Shown here piece by piece: positions 1 to 12,243 of a stretch of 64,000 nucleotides of DNA. Source of the DNA: Hypholoma sublateritium FD-334 SS-4 (taxonomy: Eukaryota; Basidiomycota; Agaricomycetes; Agaricales; Strophariaceae). The stretch spans positions 78,704-142,703 of the forward strand of contig KN817568.1 in assembly GCA_000827495.1 (NCBI GenBank), given 5' to 3'. The notes beneath the pieces are model-generated. The model did no database searches. It was not told the DNA's origin and worked only from the letters and a program-made list of their open reading frames with translations. The translations under genes were made by a program, and so were the position numbers. How positions within the stretch are numbered: position 1 is the stretch's first letter; every line of letters begins with the position of its first letter.

Positions 1-1556
1 TGGCAAGAGCGGTCAAATCTTCACATATATATAGCATGAGATTGTTAAAGCATGTGAACGAAGGAACCAACATACCTACTAACCTCTTGTTCAGATAGCT
101 CACTGCAAGTTGTGCGTACCAGAGACCCTTGTCGATAAAGTACTGCTGTGAACGTGATTGGTCGAGGAGGAAGTCAGGGAGCGAGGCATGCAGGAACTTG
201 ATGTCCGCATCATCATCACTGGAAAAGGAACTTTTTCTTCTTCTTCTGCTTCCTAGTCTATTATTTGAAATAATTGACGTCAAGTCCGCTAGTGCGACGT
301 CAATGTCGTCGTCTGTGATGTCCAGTATTTCGCAGAGATGATAACGGTATGGCAGACCGCTCAACATGACTATCGCCAGGATGGCAGTAACACGAGTAAT
401 ATTGTGTACCTGCGAGAATATATGCCGATAAAGAGCGTCCAGTTGAGCAAGAGGCGTCAGATCCCCTACAGATCGAAGGCCGCGAATGATTTCAAGCTGA
501 TGAACAGGATTGAGGCGCGGGGATGATATAAAGTGTATAACAACAGACGCATAGACAAACTGGCCAGAAGATTTGTCGACAATTTCTTCGACAAGCGATG
601 GCTCTGGCCACTTGGGAATAATCGAGGATTTAAGTGGATGGGTGCTTTTTATTGCGTCGAAAGAAACATTGAGGAATAGCCGAATATCCCCAGCCGTGCG
701 GTAGTCGGTGTCAAGAGCTAGTCTTCGAAGAATGTTGTCGACTCTGGGGGAGTTGAAAGCCATTTGGAGATGTGATTCGGCTCGACTGGAAAATATTGCA
801 AGTAGTGGCACTGATTTTTCCGCGACAAACTCAGAAATAGTGCGAATCACACTGACTTGACTGTCATTTCCGCTGCATTCATCCACACCGTCAAGTAAGA
901 AGACAATAGCCTTCTCAAACGGAGTCTCCTTGTGTAGCTGTCGTAGCGGGCCAAAGATGAGCATCTCGAATTGTGTATCTAGTGACTCGTTGAAAATAAG
1001 GGGATGGGACTGTATTTTTGAAGTGATGATGGAATCGAGAGCGGGGATAGATTGTATGAGCTGGTATGCAAGAGTGGGAACGATGGGTTTGATCGTGTTT
1101 CGCGTCGGATCCGTACGGAAGAAAAAGAATCGTGCAGTCACAAGTTGTTGTTTGAGGCATAAGTCGACAACCGAGCGAGCTATGACCGACTTACCGGCGC
1201 CCGCAGCACCGTTGAGCCATAAAATCCACTGGAGCCCCATAGTGGCGACGGCCACCCAGTGCATTATGGTGTTCAAGATCGCCGTGCGGGTATCTGGGTT
1301 GCATTTTGGGGTGTCCCCTTCTTGCCAAGATGCATATGCAGCGGGAGCGACATGCGCTTTTAAGTGCTTGAAGCCGTCTGGAATGAAAGAAAGGTATGAA
1401 TTGATAGGAGAGAAAGGAAAAAAGGAGCATTGCCACACCATCGGCGTCGTAGCAATTGTGAATATTTGGTAATTCGTTATCCTGAACGAATTCCCTTCCT
1501 TGGATAAAGACATTACTTCCGCGTCCTATTTGCGATTTCCCTTTGGTTTGTTGCAT
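1..1556 (-). CDS. NACHT-domain P-loop NTPase (fungal NLR-like), partial at window edge
   Basis: Three exons are visible: 1556-1439, 1377-76 and from about 18 off the window; all phases fit, giving about 479 codons before the edge. The protein has a short N-terminal segment, then Walker A GAAGAGKS at about residues 96-103, the fungal NACHT marker FFFFRTD, Walker B (LLDGVDE), and the conserved motifs SSGQFVYASVV and ALYRHIFSQV. It is a close paralogue of the complete gene at 60379-58393, with the same intron positions, which is how the start and splices were chosen. NACHT proteins are STAND ATPases that act as nucleotide-switched signalling receptors, in fungi often in non-self recognition. No effector or C-terminal repeat domain is visible in this part. 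The frame is open throughout, so the gene looks intact apart from the missing 3' end. Confidence 0.88.
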
Positions 1557-1979
1557 GCGGATTCTAGAAGAGGAGAACGGTTTGAGGTCGGTGAGAGGAG
1601 AGCAGAAAGTCGGTGCGACGGGGCTGATGCGTCAACGGGCTGTGTACACCAGCCGGTCTAAGTATAGTTCCCATATCGTGTCAGTATCATGATAATCATC
1701 CAGCTTGCATCCAGCTTGACATTTTGTTTGATATCGTACACACGTCATTCCTATATTAAGGTTTCCTCCACACAATAGGACGGTATCCAATTTGATATCT
1801 TTATAGCATGGTGCAATGACGCAGCGAGTGCGCAGACATACGAAGTGCTACGAAGTGCGGTGTCGACGACAGATATCTTGCGGCAGTTAGAACGAAAACA
1901 CAACGAGAGCGTCCGCGAAAAGTTCCTCTGTTCGCAAGTCTAGAGCAAGTGCAGGCGTAGACGGCCAGCTAAAAGGACG

Positions 1980-2345
1980 CCTTGTGCATAGAGGGCAGCG
2001 TGGCTGCTTGAAGATGGTTGCGGAACATGGAGAGCGGGGGCTGTTCTGTTCATACATGATAGTACGGAGTTGGACAGCTGAGGGGGGTGGGTATTGGCGC
2101 ACATGGGGATATGGATGCAAGGTCCTTGGATGGCGAGGAGGCCATGGGACGTCGTGGGGTGGGTAGACGCGGAATCGCTGAGGTAACGAGGGCGAGGTAC
2201 ACCTGGGGGCAGGAAATACGGAATAGCGGGTCTGTGGAACAGTGAGAACGGCATATTGAAAATGGGCGAGGTACATACTGCGCGGGGTGTATCTTAATCG
2301 ATACGAGGTAACTATTCCGACCGCGTCTCCTGTAGTAGAATCCAT
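1980..2345. repeat. GA/GC-rich dispersed block, copy 1
   Basis: This contains the recognisable core 'gaatagcgggtctg', then a 'ggtgagaacg'-like stretch about ten bases further on, then 'gcgaggtac'. The same order recurs at 3720-4080, 4900-5410 and 17500-18070. Copies are strongly diverged, with many small indels. The unit boundaries cannot be set by eye. Confidence 0.55.
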
Positions 2346-3719
2346 CCATCGGTGGTGCCCCGCGATCCTCGTTCAAAAGTGGGAATATTACGTTCAGTAT
2401 CGTTTTTGAATGATCGCATCGAAGCACGCGTTCTGTCGCAAGAGGTACCGAGGCAGACGGAGGACGCTGGAGGTATGTTGTTGACGGGTACATATGCGAC
2501 TGCCAGTGTCACTGGACGTCGCCCGCCGCTGCATCCGCGAGTGAGGCGGATAGTGTCCCAGCCGCGCGGTAGCCGGTAACCGCTAAGGCAGCGCTATGTG
2601 TTTACGAACCAGAGGAACGTCGGAAAGGCCAGACAGGGTGAGCTTCTGCATATGTGTCGTCTTCCACAACGGGTGCCTGTATCAATGTTACGGCCGAGGA
2701 AGACAAGGAAGCGGCGTCGAGGCGGCACACAAGCGGAGTGGAGATGTTCGCCTAGTGATTTATACATTAATACTCTTGCAAACGACGCCCAGAGGGGGAA
2801 GTGGGTATGAGCAGGGCGCTGCTCGTGGAAGATAAGTCCGCCGCACAGGCGGCGAGGGGCGTCCACGTTGAAGGGATTTTGATGGCCAATCCGGACCCCG
2901 GAGAAGCCACGCGAAGAGCTACGAGGTACCTGTGGGATATTCCTCCGTCCATATGTCCAATCGCGAGCGCACCATAAGAGGACGGCGGAATGCACAAAGC
3001 TAAAAAGGGCCCTTTGTATGCAGTGTCTGGCGCGGCTGCTGTCGTACGCGGCATCCTATTGAATCAAACGCGGCGTCGCAGACGATGCTGCGATGCGGGG
3101 ACCAGGAATCCACGTCCGACAGAAAATATAGAATACATAAGGGGTCTAAAGAAAGTGAGGAAGGAATAATGAAGATGGGTTAATCACGTACTGTAGGAAG
3201 CAAATCTTCACGCCAATCCAATCGTCCTCCGTTTGCGTTTTATGTTGTTGCGGTCGAGAGTCAACATCGCGTTTGGACATTGGCAAATCTTCCACCACAG
3301 GCACTGTCCACTATCTAGACGGCTTCCGCAGACCGTGTACTTCAGATGAAGGCGCGTTCTCGAAGCAGTTAATAGATTCCCTGGTTGGCTTTGGGCTGCT
3401 AATGCGATCGAAGAAGAGCAGGACATGTCGAGGCTACACACGGAAGTGGGCAGGTGTGCCAGGGATCGGTAATGATAGCGAGGGGAGCCTGCTTCTGCAT
3501 GCGCGAGTATTGCAAACAGGTGGGTTGACTTGTAGCAGCCGACGAGGTGTAGGGACGAGGGCGGATGCTCTCCATCTGCTCGACCCGGTGCGGGGTTGAC
3601 GTTCGGTAGCGTATGGCTTTCCTCCGCGGGTGAGTGTGCCGGTTTTCCATGAGGAATCGCTATCCAGGCGGCACGCGGGCGTAATCAAGGCGCCGGCGTA
3701 TAGGGGAAATATACCGATG

Positions 3720-4080
3720 TTGGACTACGAGGCGTAATGATGAGGGGGGAATACAAGGCCGCCATATCGGCAGGTAGGAGAGCGCCCGACTCGACGGGAA
3801 TTTTGGGGGTCTTGACGTGGGCTGGAACAACCGGAATGTCCCTCCATACGCTCACTGCGAGGTGGCGGAGATAGAGGCGTGGAAGGCGGACAGCGAGCAG
3901 AGCTGAGTGATATGCCCTTCGGCGGCAGGGAGGGCAAGGGCGACCAGATGCTGAGCGGCGGAGGTTGGGGTAAGAGCATGATGTGGTGGAAAATATCGAA
4001 TAGCGGGTCTGCGAAGCGGTGAAAACGAGAGGGCAATGAAGATAGCTGAATCACGTACAATCCTCATCGATGATCCACCC
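3720..4080. repeat. GA/GC-rich dispersed block, copy 2
   Basis: This shares the 'gaatagcgggtctg' core and the following 'ggtgaaaacg' with the block at 1980-2345. It continues into a 'gctgaatcacgtac' stretch comparable to 'gaaactcacgtacgg' at about 17980. No intact coding frame is supported. Confidence 0.55.
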
Positions 4081-4899
4081 CTCCGCGTCCAATCGCCCCC
4101 CGAGGTGCCTCTCTCCGCGTTTGTACATGACAGATAGTAGACTGTTCGTTGGCGGTATTGTTCCGGGTTAAACAGCGCTTTCGCAGATTTCCTGGGCCGG
4201 TGGCGGACCCCGATGTGAACGAGGACAGAATCCTCGATAAGTACATACGAAGCAATTCAAGTGTGTCGATGGCCGCTACAGGGCGATCGGACAAGGCGAT
4301 CTGAACGATGGATTGACCAAAGTGCTCGTGCACAGTTGGCTCCGCGATGGGGTGACGACGTGGGTGAGGTCGTATCGTTCCGAGTACACATCACATGCTA
4401 GATTGGGCTCAATTATTGCGTTGTTTACGAAGGTTGGATGGATCGGTGCTTACCACTTCCGACAAATTTAGATACTCGACACGGAGAGCGAGAGGTGTCC
4501 TTCGCGTACTCCACCCACTCGCATTACTTCGCACAGTCGCCCGGTTACGACGCTGGGACTCCGCAATGGCGCGGCGTCGGTGTCATCGACATTTCTGCAC
4601 TTTGAAGAGCCGGCGTGGCGGACGTATGGCACGATGACCTTAGAGACGTGAACGGGTGCGTGGGCGACTGTATGCATCGTCTGATCCTGTATGCGACAAG
4701 GGTGAGTAGGAACCTAGTGCTCCTGAATTTCGGTGAACACTCACGAATACGGCCGGGTGATCAGTTCGCAACAACGTGCCCAACAGACAACGGTATGAGG
4801 GTCCACGGATCGAACGGTAAGAGTAGGTATATGCCACGCTGACACAGAGACATATGCTTGAGTGCGGGAAGGGCCACGGGGAGTAGGCGCAGTCTCGCT

Positions 4900-5410
4900 G
4901 ACTGGGACTTCTGCTCCTAAGTTAGGACGGAGTGGACGTGCTCGGCGCCGGGAGTGTGAGTAGACGGTGTAGGGTGCGAGCAGCGTGGAAGTAGCGAGGA
5001 TAAAATCCATGTGCGGCCTCACAGACGTGTCACTCAGTTCAGTTCAGTCCAGTCAGGACGATATCCATGCGCCGGGCAAGAAGAATGCAAGTGACTATGC
5101 GGGGGATTGGCAGACAGGCAGATGAGGACGTGTGGTGTTGTGATGCGTGCGTGGCGCAGGGATGGAGTCCACCGGAGACAGAACATACGGAACGATGAGT
5201 CTGGGACACGGTGAGGTTGATCATCCGCAGTGAAGGAATGTGGGGTACGTACCATAGGCGGCAAGCAAGCTGCAGAAACTTGGAGCAGCGCGTCGGGGGG
5301 GAGGGAAGTGGGCCGTGGACATGACGGGAGTAGAAGCGGCGAGGCCGACAATCAGCATGATGTTGAATATGGGTGAAGTGCGTACGGTTGCATGATATCA
5401 TGCAGACTGG
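4900..5410. repeat. GA/GC-rich dispersed block, copy 3
   Basis: This carries 'gtggacgtgctcggcgccggg', then a core like 'ggaacgatgagtctggg', then 'ctgcagaaacttggagcagcgcg'. The last element matches 'ctgcagaaacttgaggcaacgcg' at about 18010, so this block and the one at 17500-18070 descend from the same sequence. Confidence 0.6.
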
Positions 5411-6901
5411 AAACAGTTCGGGAGAATGTCACCGTCAGAGGCCTGAAGGCCTGAATGATCATAACTGTAGCGACCTTGTGCTTATCGGAGAAGCTGGGGG
5501 CGCCTTGGAAGAATAAAAATGCATTTGACGATAGGTGTTAGCTGGGTAGCCTTGGGTATTAACTTGGTATTGGTCACCGTCCGACGTCAAATGCAAGTTG
5601 CGGCGTTGAGATGCAAAACACGCGTTCGTCACGTGTGCACAGAACTTGCCTGCCGAGGCCCCGGGTCTAGACCCAGGGCCCACCCTCCATGGGCAAGAAC
5701 TGGGCAAGAACGATAATTCTTTCCAAACTAGATAGACTCCACCACACCCTTCACGAATAAAGCCAACAGCACCGCCAGATGCATCCCAACTTCTCCCCGG
5801 TGCAGCCGCTTCACATTCAACGCAGGCTATAAAAACCGAATAAAAACAATGCGCAGTGCACGGTGGCCCGGTGTGCGTTCTGTTGTCTGAAATTCTGTGC
5901 ACGTTGACTGAGAATTTATGCACTTCCGCAATGCGACTCGCTTCGGCCTCGTTGACTAAATACGAGCAGGAGCCATGCGCTCAGTTCCGCCGCAGCAGGC
6001 GGACTGCGAAATGTTAGAAGCCTGAGAGAGATAATATGAGCGAGCAGCAGCGTCGCTGTGAAGCAGCCTCGCAGGAACGGTGCATGGTGGGTGAGGCTGC
6101 GATCCATAGGAAGCAGGAATAATCGGCGGTGCTTTAGAGGGGTGCTACTAGCCATTTTACTAACACAACAGCTATATCAAACAGAACGGAGTGCTTACCG
6201 GACGACGTTTCAGATCACTCCCGTATCAAATGCCGGTAATTCTATAGCGAACCAGCGAGCGTGTCTGAACGATCGCGCAAGGATGGCGGATAACATACCA
6301 GGAGGAAGCCTCTACATACACCCTCGCTTCGAAAGCAGCGCCGCCGGGATCACGATACATAAACGAGAAATGGCGCACGAGTGCTTCTCCCTCGCTTTAT
6401 AACCACAATCACGTTTATGGTCGGCAACAGCTCCGCTACTGCTCGACCATGGGTGTGGGTACCGGGATGCCAGCGGGATTTAGAGAGGGGGTGTACCGCA
6501 CAAGGAAGATGTTAAAATCGACCTGAGCGCAGTCAGAAAGAAGTCGGATAAACATCTTGACGATCTTCTCACTCATAGTAGAGTACTCAGCTGCCATGTG
6601 GAGGGCGTCGTCTTCTGGATCACTGGAGCAGGATGGGGCGTGGACGGTGGTCGAGATGTGGAGAATGTAAAGCAGCTATTATGCTGCGCTGACCGCAGTG
6701 TGGACAGCCGCCTGCACATGAGGCTCGAGGCCAAGAGCTGAGACGCAGATGCACAGAAAGCGTGTCGCTGGCGTGGTACAGAATGAGCACATAGAGAAGA
6801 GAATTGCATGTATTAGCTCATACAATATATCCAAGTGGGGTATACATTATCAAGAAACAATACGATACCAGCCGAATCGTAGGAAATAACTGTCTATTTC
6901 T

Positions 6902-9104
6902 CTATATTGTCCACCGATCCTCAGTCTCCGATATTTGTATTGTGTTCAACTCTATCTGATCAGGCACCCTTCCGGCTGCAACAAGTGGTCTCTCCACGTC
7001 GGTTGCTGGATCTTGATCCACCGAGCTGCTAGGACTGTCTTTCTCGTCATCCATAAATTCGAGGTTGATTAAATGGTCGCGTATCAAAGAAAGTAATCCG
7101 CGCTGCTCAGGCGAGCAATTTTCCTTCAAAATCTGCGGATATCTAGCCAGACAATCTTTCTTCATCGCCTCCGCTTGAAATCTGTGAGCTACTCCAAAGA
7201 TTGATAATGGCTTTGAACCTGGTACGCAGGCGTCAATGCATTTTCTGAGCAGCGATGCGTTTACTGACCATAGAAAATATGCAGCATGGATGCACCGAAT
7301 AGGATAGCAAATATTCCACTAAATGCTGTCCACAAACCACCGACAGACGAAAAACCCGCTATTACAGATTTTTCTTGATTGTCTTGAACGAAAGGGACCT
7401 CGCCGTAATTTGCTTGAGAAAAGATGTTGAGACTTGATCGATTACTTCCGGTAAATGTTGCAGTTGGGTCCGGATAGAACGCAATAATATTGGGCAGTAA
7501 GAATGTTTTCGTGGCCTAGACATTGAGAACCACCTTCAGTACTGTATTATTGTATCTCAGCCAGGTAACCGACATGCTCACTTCGAATATCCCTAGAGCA
7601 GCCAGTACACCGTTGGTGTAGACTTGACGGATACCTAAAATATAAGGTGCAGCCATATTCACGCCAGGAATAAATGTGACAGGTACTGTATGCGTATAAT
7701 CGTCGATGGTGTTGTTGGATAAACCTATGACGAGTGGAAGCTGAGGCCTCGTATACAAGTGGGATATGTTGCCAAGAAGACTAAAATCGACGTTTATATT
7801 CAAGTCTGCAAGAACCCACTGCTTATTCAACACGGTTGTTGGGCACCGACAAAAAAAATAGCTGTCATTTCCGGAGCCAAAGGTTCCCTGCTCGCACTGC
7901 GAGTAGCTATATGTAGGCATTTCAGATTCAGAGTTATTGTTTGCTATGAGGACCTTGAGCCATGCTGTATAACTTGTCCACTTGTACGATTGATACTCAC
8001 CAGGAAGATTAGTCTCGATGGCAGTCACACTAACAGCAGAGAAGAACACTTCCGGAGATATTAGATAGGTGATCTCTGTGCCATTTGTGATCCGCGAGGG
8101 TGCCTAGAGTAGTCATACATTAATTAGTATGCTGGATAGATTTTATCATTGGAGGATAATATGTATATTGAACATACAAGATACGTCACTCTCCACACGG
8201 GAGGGTTGATCTCTCCGAGTAAATCAGTTGGTGTAATGCCAGATATGCGATATGTTTTAACCGGCGAAAGTGCGGTCTCCTTGATTGGCGAGAATATAAC
8301 ATCAAGGAGAGTGTAGAAGAAAATCGTAGATAAAACAATGATTGCAAGGATTCCACGGATAGCTCGAATACACACAGTCTCGCCGCTGCAAATATATCCT
8401 CAGTGATGACATACAGCTCAGAATACTGTCCAGTGTGACTCACACAAAATTCTTCCCCCAGATAGACCTCCCGAACAGTATATGAAACCTAGTCAGCCAT
8501 CCCATCTCGACAGAATTGGACTGAGATGACTTCTTTTCGTGGGAAAGAATGTCGAAAGGCCTTATAAGGGATTGGCCTTTAGAATATATGATGTCCGCGA
8601 TGCGAAAGCCTATCGTCAACGAAAGGGTCCCAACAACGATCCAGGCCAAAACGGCATGGAATACAAAGGTTTCCGGTACCCATGATTGAAGTAGAACATT
8701 TTTAGCATAGTGCCCAGTACCTAAAATTCCATGAGTACACCGGTAATTTGAATGAATTGTTTACAGTAGACGAACCAACGACTTCCGCTATGAGAATAGG
8801 TAGTTCAATTGCTCCATACAAGATCGGCAATCTGAAGGTACTGTGTGTATAGAATACCTATGAGCATGACACGCATCATAGAGCAGGTTTAGGTACTGTA
8901 TCAATATCACCTTAATAATTGGTGAACCGCAATAAAAGCGTAGAGCGCAATCCAAAAGCCCTGTTTCACAGGACTAACTGGCCACACAAGCGTCCACTCT
9001 ATGTTAGCAGAGATGAGTAAAAGCGAGGATATGATCAAGGCTCTGAGAGTGTGTATCCTTGGAGAGAGGCTGAGAAACACCACTTCGATACTTCGCGGTG
9101 CCAT
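6902..9104 (-). CDS. Polytopic membrane protein, tandem family copy 1 (8 exons, unknown function)
   Basis: Exons: 9104-8911, 8840-8776, 8720-8444, 8385-8178, 8103-8001, 7943-7582, 7515-7269 and 7218-6902. They sum to 590 codons plus stop, with all phases consistent. The predicted layout has two membrane segments in exon 1 (about residues 19-37 and 47-63), a third in exon 2, a fourth in exon 3 and a fifth in exon 4 (about 190-209). A loop of roughly 230 residues with several N-glycosylation sequons follows, then a last membrane segment in exon 7 beginning GGLWTAFSGIFA, and a hydrophilic tail starting SKPLSIFG. The exon borders were fixed by comparison with copies 2 and 3. I do not recognise a characterised function; similar GGLWT...FG..KPLS proteins occur as uncharacterised families in Agaricomycetes. 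It is the longest and best-preserved copy. Confidence 0.85.
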
Positions 9105-10440
9105 ATTACGAGTTGAAGGAGATGGTGAGTAGGGTTAGCTTGTATCTTACCGGCTTTGTCGGGTTTTATTTTATATAGCGTGGAATACGACGCCTTTATA
9201 AATCTAAGATTTTCTTAGGAGATAATGGATATCCTGTGTTTCCGACGCTGTGCATTGTGCACTGACCGATCGTCACCTTCGAAATTCTGATGTTATATCT
9301 ACATGGCTTCGTGGCCAGGCCCCCTTAAAGAAGGATGCGACACGCAAATGCCGCATCCTCTTCAAGAAGGGTCGGCCATCGGCCTAGGATCTACATATAG
9401 CTGCGTGATGCCGTACGGCCAGACCTACATAATCTAAGCCGAGTTAATGTAATCATAAAGCTTATTTGTAGTCAAAGGTGTGCTGGGTGTGATAGTACAC
9501 CCGCTTCAAGTGTTTGGACACTGCCTTACACCCTATCACATATCTTGCAAACACCTTTTCATCGGAATTAATGATGGACCATGTTAAACATCGGTACATA
9601 TTCATACTAAAATATAGCGCATTCAAGTTGCTACGGAGCAAACTGCACTTGAAACCGCCTCAAAGACTGAACCCCATCGCACATGAGGCATGTTATTCTT
9701 GCCGTTGTGACGCTGACTACGTGTAATGTACGCAGGCTGCGCTGCGCACCACCCCATGCCGAATGTGCACACTTTTAGGGGCCCACCCCGAACTACGCGG
9801 CTATCTATGTTTGGTGATGGCTGCCGCAGACGGACCCAACCCTTCTATCGCGTACGAGCCTGTGCTCGTCCCACCACCCCTGCGCGCTCTAAAAATGCAC
9901 AATGCGCGACGCTGTGACGCTCGCTAACACATACGTTGATGTCCATGTTCTCAGCGAACCTTTTCTCATGTCCGTTGCAACGGATCAGTACACATTCTAG
10001 GTCCACGCCGTTTGTGTGCATTTGCTTCCTGGCCGTAGGGGCCGTGCCTGTCCTTCCCGGTGCCTGAAAGTGTAAACTCTGTCAAGACGCCAAAACAAGA
10101 AAGCGAAGAACTGTCTCACGCTCATCTTGTGGAACCGGCATGGCCGACTCACCGCCTGCAGACTGTGTCGCTGGCTGAGTGAATCCCGGGGTCGAACGGC
10201 GACGTAGAAAGAAACAAGTTGGGCACCGTACTGTTTGAAGTCGGGTATGCCGGCCTTGCAAAGAACATCTTCCAGCCCGTAGTGGCTAAATTCCTCTTTT
10301 TGCGCTTCGATCTCACATGAAACACCGAGCAACCTATATATGCTTGTGACTCACCCATGTATTCTGATATTCATGCTATGTAACCGATTATCTTAGCTCA
10401 GTATAACACGCGCGCGAGGGCTTAGTGAACAAGTCTTGTT

Positions 10441-10660
10441 CATGCTGCCGCTCCGAATGACGTCATTCGTACGCGCCGGCGTCCCACAAGGTCCCATGCC
10501 TGTCAACATTGAATATGCCGCTCAAATCTACAACTTTCGCTCGGTCACGAAAGACTCCTGCTTCTTTAAACATCATACAAATGAATCATGAATCACGCAT
10601 CGACTATACGCGGAAATATATGCAGAACAAACGCAAGAAAGGAAGACGTTGTAACCATTA
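10441..10660. repeat. Duplicated block with CRE-like palindrome, copy 1
   Basis: The block starts with the 16-bp perfect palindrome CGAATGACGTCATTCG at 10454-10469, then 'gccggcgtcccacaaggtccca', 'aatatgccgctcaaa' and, about 150 bases on, 'cgcagaacaaacg'-like sequence. The same elements in the same order occur at 16710-17010. The centre TGACGTCA is the classical CREB/ATF bZIP site, but no flanking gene shows that it is used. Confidence 0.75.
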
Positions 10661-11029
10661 CAAACGCCAGCCCCCCTGGCCGAGGAAGACAAAGCGCGAT
10701 GGCGAAGCGATCGGCAGGAAGAATGGCAGACACGCCGAGTCATACACTATATCTCCACAGAAGCAGAACTCCACTTTGAAATGGTTCATACAAGGTTCTG
10801 CGCGATGGAGACATATTTGGCGCACGGACTGGCTAAGAGAGCGTTCACGATCGACGCGTGCCGGCGCAGCGAGGCATCCTCTACAGCAGGACAGCGGGCA
10901 GGACGCCTTCACCAGCCGCGAGAGCAGGTGTAGGTGATGTCGATTCCGGGAGGTGTGCTGCATAGGGCCGCAGACCGTAAGCAGTGAGCACCGCCTCATA
11001 GGCAGGAGCGTTATTTTCTGTCAGCACGC

Positions 11030-11320
11030 AGTAGACCGTCTGTAGACGTGGCGGGTGCCGGCGATGTGGATAGACAGCACATAACGCGGGCGGATGGAAG
11101 GCGGGGGGTATGATAAACGGGTACAGCTTTACGGAATGGGACGTGTTGTTCAACCAGCACGAGATGGATGCGCCGAGCGGGTGGGGTGGGGATAAAGACC
11201 GACATGCGAAGAAAGGGCAGATGGGTCGTCGGGTCGTGGGGCAGCTGTGGGCCGGGCAGGCCGCGGGGCAGAGATGGCTCAAAGGTTTCGGTTGGGGTCC
11301 ACGGTGACACAGCGTGTTGC
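11030..11320. repeat. GA/GC-rich dispersed block, copy 4
   Basis: This contains 'gtagacgtggcgggtgccggcg', 'acagcacataacgcgggcg' and 'gagatggatgcgccgagcggg'. Each has a clear counterpart at 17500-17640 ('gtagacgtggtgggcgccggcg', 'aacgcacataacgggcg', 'gagatggacgtgccggtcg'). It is part of the duplicated segment. Confidence 0.65.
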
Positions 11321-12243
11321 ACGCAATATGTCTATGGCAGGAGCACGTTCATGGGCGGCAGGAAAATTGCAGAAGCGTAAAATGCTCACTATGTCATAAC
11401 TATCCACTTTGTGCATATCTGCTGGCCTCTGAGGAAGAAAAATGAGTAGGCCTTCGTCAGTTCTGGGCCGCATGGGCACGTCTGTCATGATCATCTGAAG
11501 ACTGACGTTGGTCTACCGTCTGACGCGTTTTCACAATACGCGTCTGTCACGTGTTCACGGAAATTAACCCGGCCGCCGGGAGGACCCGACTAGGCCGGTG
11601 TCCGACCTGTATTTGAGGATGCATCATACAGTCGCGGAAGATGTACAGTTTCGTTAAATGTCCAAACTACGTCATCAGGAAGGAGTGCCTACCTGTGTAA
11701 ATAGATTCTCAAGAAACTCCAGGTTTTCGTTATATTGAGCAGGAGAGTGAGCAGAAGAGCGGGCAGGAGAAGGCCTCAGAGCAGCCGGTTGGAAACGCTG
11801 AGCTCATCTTTGATAATGACGAGAGCGCCGATCTTTCCATAAGCCGGCGGAATGCAAGCGGATTTGCGAGGAGTGCGAGTGCTGAACCGAAGATAGTGTT
11901 AGAGCCCGCCCCTACACAGTCATGAAGACAACGGATACGATCGATACCAGGGAAAGATAGCACTGGAAAGATCTTGATGATCTTCTCATCCCGAGGAGAG
12001 TGCGTCTCGTACAACGGCGCGGGAGTCCTCAGCTAGCGTGGGGAGGGCGGCGTCGTCTAATACATTCGAGCGGCATTATGATGGTTGAACGTTGAAATCC
12101 GACTCGGGCTAGGCAATATAATTGACAAGTAATATACTACCAGCCAAAGGGCTTAGAGTATCGACCAAATATAAGAAATAACCATCTGTTTCTCGATATG
12201 TACTGTCGACCGTGGATCTGTCTCGGTGGTTGATCCCGTGTTA

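Larger units (their letters stand above)
1557..6901. other. Gene-poor duplicated DNA, no supported gene
   Basis: No reading frame here keeps codon sense across plausible splice sites. The stretch is dominated by diverged copies of a GA/GC-rich block (best at about 1980-2345, 3720-4080 and 4900-5410) and by segments that recur about 6 kb to the right. The 5610-5680 piece resembles 11530-11585 and 18180-18240. The 6500-6640 piece, with a shared 'cttgacgatcttctca'-like stretch, resembles 11930-12050. One minus-strand stretch near 4333-4230 faintly recalls an ankyrin-type helix pair but is too short to call. It is best read as the decayed left part of the tandem array. Confidence 0.6.
9105..12243. 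other. Intergenic duplicated DNA between membrane-protein copies 1 and 2
   Basis: No gene is supported. The stretch holds blocks that recur in the next interval: 9830-9990 matches 15745-15905, 10441-10660 matches 16710-17010, and a GA/GC-rich block at 11030-11320 matches 17500-17660. It also has a segment like 21331-21362 at 9594-9625. Open frames here are short, overlap one another and have no paralogue-conserved codon structure. Confidence 0.6.

Noticed and set aside
930..1472. 180-codon plus-strand frame
   Set aside because: It is antisense to the NACHT core, whose Walker A and B motifs are read on the minus strand.
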